This document shows positions 1 to 8,510 of a stretch of DNA of 64,000 nt, piece after piece. The notes below the pieces were generated by a model. That model was given only the letters and a program-made list of their open reading frames with translations. It had not been told where the DNA came from and ran no database searches. Position 1 is the first letter of the stretch. Every line of letters begins with the position of its first letter. The position numbers were made by a program, and so were the translations under genes. Source of the stretch: Bacteroidales bacterium (GTDB lineage Bacteria; Bacteroidota; Bacteroidia; Bacteroidales; Tenuifilaceae); assembly GCA_013376985.1 (NCBI GenBank), contig JACABB010000012.1, positions 24,256 through 88,255 on the forward strand. Reading direction: 5' to 3'.

Positions 1-732
1 GTTGATACCATGGCTTGGAAAATGAGTGAGAGCATGATCATTAAAGAGGGATTGGTAATTCTGGATCTTTTGGCTACAAATAATTGGAAACGACCAATGT
101 ACATGGGGTCAACGGTTTCGAACGATTCCTATCAAAATCTCGATGGGTATTTCCAACTTGAAGGCTTGATGTATAGGATCGTTCCTATAAAATCACCTAG
201 AGTTGATTATGATTATGGTAAAGTGGATACAAAGCTGATGTATGATAATGTTATGAACAAATATCGTTTTCGCAGCATTGCCAATCCAAAGGTTTACCTT
301 GATGAAAATAATTCACGAATTATCTCTAACTATCGTACCATTTTTGCTCGACTCGCAGGCGCATTAGTTGATGAGGGAAAGAAAGATTCTGCAATTACTG
401 TTCTAAATAGGTGCATTGAGGTTATCCCGCCAAGCAATGTTCCGTTTAACTATCTCTCTTTATCACTAGTTGAGGGTTACTATAGAGCAGGTGCAATCGA
501 TAAGGGGATTTCCTACTCAAAAATAATGCTTAAGAGTTCTGCGGATCAAATGAGATTTATCCTAAACCTTTCTAAAGAACAGATAGGTAGACTTCACAAC
601 GATATCCAGCTTAATATGGCAATTATACAAGAGTTGTATAGACTTGCTAATCAGTACGAGAAGGGAAATCATAAGAAGGAAATTGAAAACGCTTTTAACA
701 CTTTTGCATCAAAGCTAGGTAGATCAGAATAG
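1..732 (+). CDS. DUF2723-type membrane protein, C-terminal part (5' cut by window edge)
   Basis: The reading frame is open from the first base, so the first in-window Met is not the true start and the gene begins outside. The visible part has no membrane segment. It carries a 'NNWKRPMYMGSTVS' stretch followed by 'YFQLEGLMYRIVP', which I recognise as typical of the soluble C-terminal part of Bacteroidota DUF2723 proteins, large glycosyltransferase-like multi-pass membrane proteins. Helical, TPR-like sequence follows (about residues 105-235). It ends one base before the deacetylase gene, so the two are probably co-transcribed. The family call rests on these motifs; the substrate is unknown. Confidence 0.7.
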   Translation, partial: VDTMAWKMSESMIIKEGLVILDLLATNNWKRPMYMGSTVSNDSYQNLDGYFQLEGLMYRIVPIKSPRVDYDYGKVDTKLMYDNVMNKYRFRSIANPKVYLDENNSRIISNYRTIFARLAGALVDEGKKDSAITVLNRCIEVIPPSNVPFNYLSLSLVEGYYRAGAIDKGISYSKIMLKSSADQMRFILNLSKEQIGRLHNDIQLNMAIIQELYRLANQYEKGNHKKEIENAFNTFASKLGRSE

Positions 733-733
733 T

Positions 734-1369
734 ATGATAAATCTTAGCCCCCCTCGCTTTTTGACACGCCTATTCCCATCACTCATCTGGAGTTTTCCAG
801 ATGAGGCTGATGGTGTTTTCTTAACCTTTGACGATGGCCCTACTAAGGAAATTACCTTTTGGGTTCTCGATCAGCTAAAGCGGTACGATGCCAAGGCAAC
901 CTTTTTCATGCTGGGAAAGAATGTTGAGTTGAATCCCGATATCTACGAACGAGTTGTTACCGAAGGACATACAATAGGAAATCACTCCTATAGCCACCTT
1001 AAAGGTTGGGCAACTGAAACAGGGCAGTACGTTCAGGATGCTGATTTTGCAAACGGATTTGTTCATAGTAAACTTTTTCGACCCCCCTATGGTAGGATAA
1101 AGCCATCGCAATTTCGTGTTCTAAAAGAGCGGTATAAGATAATTATGTGGGACGTATTAAGCATGGATTATAGCAAGAGAGTTTCGCCACGGCGGGTTAC
1201 TAATAATGTGGTTAACCACCTTCACCCTGGAGCAATAATTGTTTTCCACGATTCTAAAAAGGCAGAACGAAACCTTAGATATGCCCTTCCTCGTGTTCTT
1301 GAGGCAATATCGCAAAAGGGATTAAAATTTAAGCGAATAGAGCAGGATAATTTTACATTTAAAGGTTAG
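734..1369 (+). CDS. Polysaccharide deacetylase (NodB homology domain)
   Basis: A 211-aa protein that is essentially one NodB domain, a metal-dependent carbohydrate esterase 4 family that removes N- or O-acetyl groups from polysaccharides such as peptidoglycan or chitin-like glycans. The family motifs are all visible: TFDDGP (31-36, catalytic and metal-binding Asp pair), HSYSH (84-88, metal-binding His pair), RPPYG (116-120) and IVFHDS (169-174, catalytic His 172). No convincing signal peptide or lipobox is present, so cellular location is uncertain. The start lies one base after the preceding stop, indicating translational coupling. The actual glycan substrate cannot be told from sequence. 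Confidence 0.9.
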   Translation: MINLSPPRFLTRLFPSLIWSFPDEADGVFLTFDDGPTKEITFWVLDQLKRYDAKATFFMLGKNVELNPDIYERVVTEGHTIGNHSYSHLKGWATETGQYVQDADFANGFVHSKLFRPPYGRIKPSQFRVLKERYKIIMWDVLSMDYSKRVSPRRVTNNVVNHLHPGAIIVFHDSKKAERNLRYALPRVLEAISQKGLKFKRIEQDNFTFKG

Positions 1370-1407
1370 AAGCAAATAAGATATTTGTTATGATTTGGCT
1401 TTGCCCA

Positions 1408-2106
1408 TTACCATATAAACGGAATCAACCTATATTTTACTTTATTCTTGTACTCGTTGTATCCTTCCAATTCATTGATTAACATTTTTTCTTCGCCAAC
1501 AATCCTGAATACCAAAAGTAGCATAACTAAAAAGCCGAGAAGTAACCCATAAGTAGAACCAAGAAGCATTGGAGTCCCTATGAATAGTAATGATCCTCCA
1601 AGATACATCGGATGTCTAACGAATCCATAAACTCCAGTAGAAATAACTTGATGCATTCGTTCGCTCTGGATTCTGACTAAAGGCGATAAAAAGGTATTAT
1701 CGGTATATGACCGGAGAAAAAAGAAAAACGATAGAATCAATCCAATCCCTCCAAGAATTTTTAACCATAATGAATGATAGGTAGTCCATCCAAATCTTTT
1801 GGCATCAAGAGGCATAATTACAATCCAAGTTATGAATCCAATTACTAGACCGATGACTACATACTTGTCCCATCCTTTCTGGTTTGCAGTTCCCGGTTGC
1901 TGATACCTTTCCAAGAGTAACGAAGGATCTTTGTGATACAGATAAATTATTGTAGTATAACACAATACTAAGAACCAAACACTAAAAATAAGACCCTCAA
2001 CCCAAAGCCAATCCCCTGCTAAAAGAAGTAAGACAACAGGGAAAATAAGGATATATATGAATGTTACAATTATTTTACCCAGTGAGATTTTATTTTCAGT
2101 AATCAT
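1408..2106 (-). CDS. Isoprenylcysteine carboxyl methyltransferase-family membrane protein
   Basis: A 232-aa protein with about five to six hydrophobic segments. The C-terminal half has the ICMT/PEMT-like signature: 'GVYGFVRHPMYLGG' (SAM-binding RHPxY motif) followed after one membrane segment by 'GEEKMLINELEGYNEYKNKV', the conserved E-E-x-L...Y-x-x-Y element. Members use S-adenosylmethionine at the membrane. Bacterial homologues rarely have known substrates and may methylate lipids or quinone-like molecules, so prenyl-protein methylation should not be assumed. It converges with the deacetylase gene, with only 38 bases between the stops. Confidence 0.8.
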   Translation of the reverse strand: MITENKISLGKIIVTFIYILIFPVVLLLLAGDWLWVEGLIFSVWFLVLCYTTIIYLYHKDPSLLLERYQQPGTANQKGWDKYVVIGLVIGFITWIVIMPLDAKRFGWTTYHSLWLKILGGIGLILSFFFFLRSYTDNTFLSPLVRIQSERMHQVISTGVYGFVRHPMYLGGSLLFIGTPMLLGSTYGLLLGFLVMLLLVFRIVGEEKMLINELEGYNEYKNKVKYRLIPFIW

Positions 2107-2340
2107 ATTTTAAGAAATTAATATGTATCCGTTTTTAATAAATTTAGATCGAAAATTTTATTAGAAATAGGAGGTCGGGTTTGCAATTTGATTACACAAT
2201 AAAGCAAAAGCGAAGATAGGAATTGCTTACCAATCTTCGTTTTTGCCTCAATAATATTTGATAGTTGTTGCTGAAAATTAATCAAAAATTTATTTTCTTG
2301 ATTAATAAAACGCATTACCCTTTTGTCTGGTTGGGTACTA

Positions 2341-2535
2341 TTAATTGTGCGTTTTGATTCGTCTTGATTCTCTAATCCATAGCGCCCCAAGGACAATTGA
2401 AGCTAAAGCAAGGATAACAACTACAGGTTTTGAGTTTGCCCAAAGCCAATAAATTCCATTGCTATCGAATTTAAAAGCAAAACATAGGAGTCCGCACATT
2501 ATTGCTGTACTCATAAAAAGGTTTCTTTTTTTCAT
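2341..2535 (-). CDS. Small two-helix membrane protein, paralogue of the neighbouring regulator's membrane domain
   Basis: A 64-aa protein with two predicted membrane helices (about residues 7-23 and 35-53) and a basic tail. The segment 'FKFDSNGIYWLW' and the following helix align with 'FKFDNRNVTLIW' and the second helix of the LuxR-type regulator just upstream (2649-3125), with similar spacing, so I infer that the two membrane modules are related. A good Bacteroidota promoter lies upstream, supporting expression. Function is unknown; it could associate with or compete with the regulator's membrane part. Confidence 0.6.
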   Translation of the reverse strand: MKKRNLFMSTAIMCGLLCFAFKFDSNGIYWLWANSKPVVVILALASIVLGALWIRESRRIKTHN

Positions 2536-2571
2536 TTGATTTCTTTTTTATTAAACAGTTTGTTAACGAAA

Positions 2572-2602
2572 CAAAAGTATGCCGATCTAGAGCCATAGTC
2601 AA
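2572..2602 (-). promoter_or_regulatory. Bacteroidota-type promoter for the small membrane protein
   Basis: On the minus strand TACTTTTG (2579-2572) matches the -7 consensus TAnnTTTG, and TTG (2602-2600) lies exactly 20 nt upstream, the spacing of the phylum's sigma-70 (SigAbfr) promoters. The start codon is at 2535, giving a leader of roughly 30 nt. No experimental support. Confidence 0.6.
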
Positions 2603-2648
2603 TAATAATGGGGTTGAGAAAAGGTTGAGAGGTGGGTTGAAAAAAGGT

Positions 2649-3125
2649 TTAATCGTTCTTTATTAGCATTCTACCAACAGATTGCGCCTCTTTGCGGTTT
2701 TTAATTTCAAGTATCTTGTAAATCTGGTTAATATGTGTTTTGAGTGTGCTTAATTCAATATTCAATGTTGTGATTATCTCTTTGTTCGATTTTCCTTGAA
2801 TAATTAATTCGAATACCTCTCGTTGTCTGGCACTTAAGATATTGAGTTTTTCTTCCAAGATTGAAGATTTTTCGGATGAATTATTCTTTATCTCTACAAT
2901 CAATGATTGCATCTTTTGCTTTTCAATCTTTATCCAAATAATTGCAATTAAAACAATTACAAAGGCTAGTAGTAATGCAATAAAAGGGTAATCACTCCAT
3001 ATCAGCGTTACATTCCTATTATCAAACTTAAATGCAACAACTGAAAGGAAGAGGAAAATTGCAGCCATTTCAAGCAATTTTTGTCTTCGGTAAAAGAGAT
3101 TTGATATTTTAATTAAAATACCCAT
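2649..3125 (-). CDS. Membrane-tethered LuxR/FixJ-type transcriptional regulator without receiver domain
   Basis: A 158-aa protein with two membrane helices (about 17-33 and 43-65), a short coiled linker (68-92), and a C-terminal LuxR-type helix-turn-helix beginning at 'LSARQREVFELIIQGKSNKE' (about 95-150; note E-V-x-x-L-I and the later 'STLKTHINQIYKIL'). There is no receiver or other sensor domain, so regulation would have to come through the membrane segments or proteolytic release. Small membrane-anchored HTH proteins of this kind occur in Bacteroidota. The adjacent 64-aa protein appears to share its membrane region. Target genes are unknown. Confidence 0.8.
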   Translation of the reverse strand: MGILIKISNLFYRRQKLLEMAAIFLFLSVVAFKFDNRNVTLIWSDYPFIALLLAFVIVLIAIIWIKIEKQKMQSLIVEIKNNSSEKSSILEEKLNILSARQREVFELIIQGKSNKEIITTLNIELSTLKTHINQIYKILEIKNRKEAQSVGRMLIKND

Positions 3126-3309
3126 TTTGAATTTTCCGAAAATAAATAAAATTTACTTATAATTCTCAAGTTTCCAACACTATCAATTGGGTGTCGTTAA
3201 AATTTCCGATCTGAAATTTCGGCGGTATGGTACACTATTCTCCTGCAATTTAAAAGACAAGTAAGATAAACGGTGTACCTCAATTGTTTACCCTGAAGAT
3301 AAAGCCATG

Positions 3310-3921
3310 CTATAAACTGGACTTATTTTTCTTTTTCCATCTATTATATTTTTCCACAATAATTTCTAAATCAGAATATCTAAGTTCTTTTTTTTCGATC
3401 ATTTCTTTTAATTCCGTATAATCTGAAAAATATTCGGCTAATAATTCTCTAAAACCAAAACGAGTAACCTCGACTATACTTCCTTTCTTTTTTCTATAAA
3501 GGAAAAAAGATTCTGTAGATGAGGTGCTATGCGACCAAGTGCCTCCTCCAGCACCTCCATTTGGTGTAAATGACGAATTATTCATGGTTGATTCATATGA
3601 TAATAATGAAACTTCACCATCGATAATGATCTTAGCAAAGTCTTTACCAAAACCAATATCTATAGATACATAATTAGCAATATCTGCTTTAGAGTATCCA
3701 CGAATGTGTTTTGGTAAATAGCTCTTTTCAACCCCGCTTTCATCAATAAAACTAATTTTCTTAGGTGCTCCTGTAAGTCTGAAAGGGAAATTATCTTTCA
3801 CTTTTCCACGAATAGTATCATTATTTAAAGTAATAATGTAGCCTTCACAAAAGTTTTTTTGTGCTATTGTCAAGGTTGATAAACTCAATAAAATGTAAAT
3901 AATACTCAATGTTCTTTTCAT
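3310..3921 (-). CDS. Exported protein of unknown function
   Basis: I chose the internal ATG at 3921 rather than the frame's first Met, 29 codons upstream, because it begins a good signal peptide ('MKRTLSIIYILLSLSTLTIA', then Q). The mature protein opens with 'GYIITLNNDTIRGKVKD', a pattern common in exported Bacteroidota proteins of unknown function that start with a 'NDTIxGKV' beta-rich module. A Gly/Ser-rich loop (about 120-140 of the 203 residues) and a charged helical C-terminus (170-203) follow. It is not obviously linked to its neighbours and I do not recognise a function. Confidence 0.65.
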   Translation of the reverse strand: MKRTLSIIYILLSLSTLTIAQKNFCEGYIITLNNDTIRGKVKDNFPFRLTGAPKKISFIDESGVEKSYLPKHIRGYSKADIANYVSIDIGFGKDFAKIIIDGEVSLLSYESTMNNSSFTPNGGAGGGTWSHSTSSTESFFLYRKKKGSIVEVTRFGFRELLAEYFSDYTELKEMIEKKELRYSDLEIIVEKYNRWKKKNKSSL

Positions 3922-4008
3922 AAATAGTTGTTTTAAATATTTGTTCAACTCGTTCGTATGTTTATTAATATAGTTTTCCATTCTTAAAATTACACAAAAA
4001 TCTTCCAA

Positions 4009-5205
4009 TTAATCATTCCTCTTTTTTTCAATATAAAAAGTGTAAAACCAAATAAAAGGTCGTAGGAAGAAATACAGGAAGAATAGATTATCGGGGAGTT
4101 TTACCCTTTTCCAATCGTTAAAGTTAGGATGTAGAATTGACCAGCAGCTCAGTTTGTAGTTAATGCTTCGTTTTAATTTCATCTTATAGAACGGAATTCG
4201 CAAGCGTGTAATTTTTTGCGAAAGGGTCTTTTGTTCACTGCTAATAGCCGCAGTTACTGCAAAGTTTGTGATGCTCTTTACCAAATTATTTGGTTTTATG
4301 CTTGCTGAATAATCTGGACTTCCAAAAAATAGATTCGAAAGTATAATTGCTAGTTCAACGGGTCTTTCGTTACCATTTTTCTTTGCATTGATAAGTATTT
4401 CATCAAGATTGTCTTCTTTATTTCCTAGGAATTGAGCAATATCCCGAAGCCAAAGAAGCCGAAACCATTGATGTAATGATCCATGTAAGCAAAGATATTC
4501 AAAGCAATGTTTTTTCGAAAGCACATGAATCGGGCTGCCCGCCATATTTAATTCCTGCCTTTCGTCAAATACCTGCTCTGTTGGGGTAGGGAAGAGGCTC
4601 TTTTGTGAAAATAACCGCCAGTGAATCTCAATTAAACAACCATTATGTGGGTTTCTGTAGGCATATTGATTTTTATAGCGTTGATAAAATATCTTTTGCT
4701 TTTTCGAAAGTTCAAAATCTGGGTAAACCCTCATATAACCTTCGTTTCTAAGGATTTCATTAACCCTTTCAATGCTATCTGGGAGAATAAGAATATCAAT
4801 ATCACGGGAGGGTCTAAGAGCATCATTGTTATAAATTTGCTGAGATAGAAATGGCCCTTTAAGCAGAATACTCTGAATTCCCTCACGATTTAAGATGTTT
4901 GATATTCGAATACCCTCTGTTGCAAGTTTTAAAACATGTTGCGTTTGAACTATAAACTTTTCTTTAAAAATTGATGGTATTTCAATGGGAAGAATCGCCG
5001 ATTCTGCACGAATATTTTTGTAAAGTATTGGTAGTAACTTGTGTCGTTCGCTAAGAAGGATCAAACGTTCCCAGTTAAAAGGCTTTGCTAACAAATCTTT
5101 ACTATCCGCCCTGCCAATGCTATTTTCTCCCGAACAAACCGATATCAGCAACCTTTGCTCAGGAGTTAGGTAGGAAATTAGCTGTGAACGGGTGGTTACG
5201 TACAT
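4009..5205 (-). CDS. Nucleotidyltransferase-fold family protein (NTP_transf_5 type)
   Basis: A 398-aa soluble protein. 'ILLKGPFLSQQIY' (113-125) followed by 'RPSRDIDILI' (131-140) is the G-P-x(n)-D-x-D signature of the polymerase-beta-like nucleotidyltransferase fold seen in Pfam NTP_transf_5; D135 and D137 would bind metal. In many bacteria this family is encoded with HPr-kinase-like proteins, PqqD-like proteins and sulfotransferases near polysaccharide or peptide-modification genes. Here the divergent neighbour at 5348 is indeed HPr-kinase-like and a sulfotransferase lies 3 kb away. Substrate unknown. Confidence 0.8.
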   Translation of the reverse strand: MYVTTRSQLISYLTPEQRLLISVCSGENSIGRADSKDLLAKPFNWERLILLSERHKLLPILYKNIRAESAILPIEIPSIFKEKFIVQTQHVLKLATEGIRISNILNREGIQSILLKGPFLSQQIYNNDALRPSRDIDILILPDSIERVNEILRNEGYMRVYPDFELSKKQKIFYQRYKNQYAYRNPHNGCLIEIHWRLFSQKSLFPTPTEQVFDERQELNMAGSPIHVLSKKHCFEYLCLHGSLHQWFRLLWLRDIAQFLGNKEDNLDEILINAKKNGNERPVELAIILSNLFFGSPDYSASIKPNNLVKSITNFAVTAAISSEQKTLSQKITRLRIPFYKMKLKRSINYKLSCWSILHPNFNDWKRVKLPDNLFFLYFFLRPFIWFYTFYIEKKRND

Positions 5206-5347
5206 AAGGAAATGTTTAGCAAAAGGTAAAGGTAAAAAAATCGGTGTATACCCATATCCACATTCAATCTAAAAACACCAACCATATTGAAAGAATCCTT
5301 ACTTTTGTTCTTGTACATGAGATAAGATCTAATTATCGATTCTTTTT

Positions 5348-6247
5348 TTGGCAACCACATATACATATAAAGCGTTTGGTTTAACAATTCAATCGGAAAT
5401 TGAGCTGCCAGAATTGCCTTTGGCTATAGGTAGTGTCGATGTAAATGTTTCGTTAGGGATAACCCCAAATACACTGGAAAACCCTTTGTTTATAGGCGTT
5501 CGATTTTTAACCAAGCACAATGAATTTCTTTTAAAGGTTGATCAAATTGCAAATTACTATGTAACTGGTGGCAATCAAATAACCATTGAGTTGATGCCCG
5601 ATGTGGATTTTGCTGATGTTCGCCTATTCTTATTGGGATCCGCATTTGGTGCGCTAATTCACCAAAGGGGATTATTGCCATTTCATGGTAGTTCAGTGAA
5701 TATTGATAATTCAGGCGTAATATTCTCCGGTCACTCGGGTGCTGGAAAATCAACTATTGCAGCAGCGTTAAACAAAAAAGGATATCCAATCCTTTCGGAT
5801 GATGTAAGTGTTATATCATTGATGAATAATGAGATGCCTTTTGTTGTTTCTGGATATCCTCAAATGAAACTTTGGGCCGATTCAATAGCAAAACTTGGGG
5901 ATGAACCATCGCAATATGGCATAATTCGAAAACGTGTGGAGAAATATATTATTCCAATTGATAAGAGTTTTCATGAAGAATTGCTCCCTCTAAAAAATAT
6001 CTTCATAATAGTTCCTAGTAATCTCGGGGAGCTTAAGGTAGAATCTTTGAAAGGGGTTGAGAAGTTCAACCTACTAAAATATCATACATATCGGTTTAAT
6101 TTTATTGCAGGGCAGGAGATGCAGGCGAATCATTTTAGATACCTAACAACCATTTCAAAGCATGTTAATGTTTGGCGGATGACTCGTCCTTCCAAAAAAT
6201 TTATGTTTGATGAGATGATAAATCTTATTCTTGAGAGTGTTAGATAA
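5348..6247 (+). CDS. HPr kinase/serine kinase-like P-loop protein
   Basis: A 299-aa protein with the C-terminal-domain architecture of HPr kinase: conserved 'PFHGSSV' (111-117), Walker A 'GHSGAGKST' (128-136) and 'LSDDV' (149-153). It lacks the regulatory N-terminal domain of classical HprK, and I see no HPr gene nearby, so it belongs with the stand-alone 'HprK-related kinase' proteins. The start must be non-ATG: TTG at 5348 gives the expected N-terminus 'MATTYTYKAFGLTIQSE', with a stop codon six codons upstream and no in-frame ATG between. Divergent from the nucleotidyltransferase gene; a shared role in modifying a peptide or glycan is inference. Confidence 0.8.
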   Translation: MATTYTYKAFGLTIQSEIELPELPLAIGSVDVNVSLGITPNTLENPLFIGVRFLTKHNEFLLKVDQIANYYVTGGNQITIELMPDVDFADVRLFLLGSAFGALIHQRGLLPFHGSSVNIDNSGVIFSGHSGAGKSTIAAALNKKGYPILSDDVSVISLMNNEMPFVVSGYPQMKLWADSIAKLGDEPSQYGIIRKRVEKYIIPIDKSFHEELLPLKNIFIIVPSNLGELKVESLKGVEKFNLLKYHTYRFNFIAGQEMQANHFRYLTTISKHVNVWRMTRPSKKFMFDEMINLILESVR

Positions 6248-6310
6248 CCTAGATTACTTCTTATAAATAAAAAAACGATTTGAGAGTAAGGGGTTGTGTT
6301 TGGTGACCCC

Positions 6311-6353
6311 CCAAAAAAACACCGATTAACAATTTTTGATTTTGGAAGATAAC
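6311..6353 (+). repeat. Dispersed intergenic repeat, copy 1 (second copy at 56721-56763)
   Basis: About 43 bases here closely match a stretch at 56721-56763: both read as AAAAAAACA, a CG-TTAAC block, TTTTGATTT, then GAAG and TAA. Each lies some 60-140 bases downstream of a plus-strand gene. No coding sequence fits. The element is short and not bounded by clear inverted repeats here. Confidence 0.5.
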
Positions 6354-6475
6354 AACAAGTCATTAAAATTGCTGTTATTCAAAAAATTAACCACGAGACC
6401 AAGCTCCGCAGCCTTGAGAACTTTTCATTCGTTTGAAAAATAATTAAAATGCACGACAAGGTTCGGACATTTTAG

Positions 6476-6483
6476 TATTTTTG
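6476..6483 (+). promoter_or_regulatory. -7-like element directly before the DUF488 gene
   Basis: TATTTTTG fits TAnnTTTG and sits only four bases before the ATG at 6488, which would give a nearly leaderless transcript. No TTG lies at the right distance upstream, so this is a weak call. Confidence 0.3.
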
Positions 6484-6487
6484 CTGT

Positions 6488-7372
6488 ATGTATTATCGAC
6501 GTAAAATATTATTGGCACTTTTAGAGGCTTTTGATAACAAACTTGAAAAAATAAGTTTGCAAAAATTATTAATGCTGGTGACTAAGCAGCAACTGAAGCC
6601 TGATTTTTATTTTGTCCCTTACAAGTTTGGCTGTTTTTCCTTTCAAGCCAATGCAGACCTTGCTACAATGACTAAATACAATCAAGTAAAAGCGGATGGC
6701 AATTATTGGATTAAAACCGATAATGAGAAATATTTATTAAGCCTCAAGGAGAAAGATCGTCAAGCAATTCGTTATATTAAACTACAATTTGGTAGTAAAA
6801 ATGCAGATGAATTAATAAAATACACGTATGTCAAATTTCCATATTTTGCTGTAAATAGTACAATAGCAAAGGAAAGATTAAGCCATGAAGAATATCAGAA
6901 GGTATTAGAAGCCCGACCCAAGTCTAATAAAACCGTCCTATATACGATAGGATATGAGGGCGTAAGCCTCGAAGAATATTTAAACAAACTGATTATAAAC
7001 GACATTAAAGTTCTTTGTGATGTACGCAAAAACTCAGTAAGTATGAAATATGGGTTTAGTAAATCCCAATTACAAAAGGCTTGTGAGGGTGTTGGTGTTA
7101 AATATGTTCATATTCCAGAGTTAGGAATTGACTCTGACAAACGACAAGAATTAAACACACAAACCGATTACGATAAATTGTTTTCTTTATATCGTTCTGA
7201 TACATTGTTAAAAACACGTGTTTTGCAGGAAGAACTATTGGTCTTATTAAAAGAAAATGAACGTATTGCATTAACCTGTTTTGAGGCAAATATATGTCAA
7301 TGCCATAGAAAGCATTTGGCCGATGCAATTGTCAAACTTCCAGGTTTCGAATACGAATTGAGACATATTTAG
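6488..7372 (+). CDS. DUF488 domain protein with N-terminal Panacea-like domain
   Basis: A 294-aa, two-part protein. The C-terminal half (about 150-294) is DUF488: it starts 'LYTIGYEGVSLEEYLNKL', continues 'LCDVRKNSVSMKYGFSKSQL' and ends with 'CFEANICQCHRKHLADAI', where the Cys/His cluster is characteristic. The N-terminal 100 residues ('ISLQKLLMLVTKQQ', then 'YFVPYKFGCFSFQ') resemble the SocA/Panacea antitoxin-type domain, based on the LQK...F-x-P-Y-x-x-G-x-F-S pattern. Function is unknown; DUF488 is suspected to bind nucleic acid or nucleotides. The stop is one base before the next start, so the pair is surely an operon. A defence or stress role is conjecture. Confidence 0.75.
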   Translation: MYYRRKILLALLEAFDNKLEKISLQKLLMLVTKQQLKPDFYFVPYKFGCFSFQANADLATMTKYNQVKADGNYWIKTDNEKYLLSLKEKDRQAIRYIKLQFGSKNADELIKYTYVKFPYFAVNSTIAKERLSHEEYQKVLEARPKSNKTVLYTIGYEGVSLEEYLNKLIINDIKVLCDVRKNSVSMKYGFSKSQLQKACEGVGVKYVHIPELGIDSDKRQELNTQTDYDKLFSLYRSDTLLKTRVLQEELLVLLKENERIALTCFEANICQCHRKHLADAIVKLPGFEYELRHI

Positions 7373-7373
7373 T

Positions 7374-8210
7374 ATGGCATTAACGAAACTGCTAATAACT
7401 GTAACCACTTATCCATTACCATCAAGAAGTTATGATGAATTGGTTTGTACCGCAGGCGTGACAGAACAAGGGGATTGGATTCGGATTTACCCAGTTCCCT
7501 TGCAGTTTTTAAAAGGTTTAAGAAAGGATGGGAAAGTTAAATCATATAAATATACTTGGATTGAGTTAGATTTGAAGAAACGCACTGACGATTTCCGCCC
7601 TGAAAGCCACTCTCCATACGATTATAGTTTTAAAGATATTTTAGTTCATGGCGAACTTGGGACTGATAATAATTGGGCTGAACGAAAGAAATATTGTACA
7701 AAAAAAGTTTATACAAATCTCTCAAAATTAATTTCTGATTCTCAAAACCCATCTAATATTTCCCTTGCAACTTTTAAACCGAGTGAGTTTATAAGTTTTG
7801 AAATTGAAGATGATGAGCGAGAATGGAAAAAGGAATGGCGAGAACAGATTAACCAACTGCAAATCAACTTTGGTGAACCAGAAAAAAGCACTCAACGTGA
7901 ATTAATTTCAAAGATTCCATACAAATTTTATTATAAATTCAAGGATGATCAAGGAACAATTAGCCGATTAATGATTGAAGATTGGGAAATTGGAGCACTA
8001 TATTGGAATTGCCTAAAATCATCCGACGGAAATGAATCTTTAGCTTTACAAAAGGTTAGAGAACAATATGAAACCAATTTTTTAAAAAATAAAGACATTT
8101 GTTTGTTTTTGGGAACAACCAAAGAATGGCATATGCGCAGAGCAAAAAATCCGTTTGTTATTATTGGAGTTTTTTATCCCAAAAAGGAAAGTCAGCTTAG
8201 TTTATTCTAG
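7374..8210 (+). CDS. Conserved protein of unknown function, operon partner of the DUF488 protein
   Basis: A 278-aa soluble protein with no signal or membrane segment. The N-terminus 'LLITVTTYPLPSRSYDELVC' followed by 'TEQGDWIRIYPVPLQFL' looks strongly conserved: a beta-rich opening and a W-I-R-I-Y-P motif suggestive of a small barrel such as PUA/ASCH, which is inference. Charged helices fill the middle (145-165), and the end is 'WHMRRAKNPFVIIGVFYP'. The ATG lies one base after the DUF488 stop, implying obligatory co-expression. I recall this type of protein beside DUF488 genes but know no assigned function. Confidence 0.6.
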   Translation: MALTKLLITVTTYPLPSRSYDELVCTAGVTEQGDWIRIYPVPLQFLKGLRKDGKVKSYKYTWIELDLKKRTDDFRPESHSPYDYSFKDILVHGELGTDNNWAERKKYCTKKVYTNLSKLISDSQNPSNISLATFKPSEFISFEIEDDEREWKKEWREQINQLQINFGEPEKSTQRELISKIPYKFYYKFKDDQGTISRLMIEDWEIGALYWNCLKSSDGNESLALQKVREQYETNFLKNKDICLFLGTTKEWHMRRAKNPFVIIGVFYPKKESQLSLF

Positions 8211-8510
8211 GATACTTACAAGTTGGATCAAACGATAGAGAAAAGAATAAAGCCTAGCAGGTAATATGGCACATAAGTAATGGAGGGGTTTGTGGGTTGC
8301 CAAGGTCAATACTTTTATTGTATTTTCTGCCTCGTTTGATAATGATTTATTCCGAAAACCAACATGACTCATAGCCCAACATTCTGCCAATGCGACTTCA
8401 TAACACTTAACTTGTTAACCGAGTATACGAGCTCCTCGAAGACCAGAAATTCGTAAATTAGCTTTTGAGCAAATTCTGTAAATGATAACTTACGTTAATC
8501 AATCCCCTGC
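8211..8510. other. 300-base intergenic stretch
   Basis: A minus-strand frame (to about 8410) could encode a 60-residue peptide, but it has no recognised motif, and only its weak sequence character supports it. No hairpin, promoter or repeat is clear before the sulfotransferase start at 8511. Confidence 0.3.

Noticed and set aside
2118..2396. 92-aa minus-strand open frame
   Set aside because: It overlaps the better-supported 64-aa membrane protein, has low-complexity composition and no motif.
8202..8410. Minus-strand 60-70-aa open frame between the DUF488 unit and the sulfotransferase
   Set aside because: It has plausible amino-acid character but no recognised motif, overlaps the end of the upstream gene, and no promoter was seen. 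Not enough to list as a gene.
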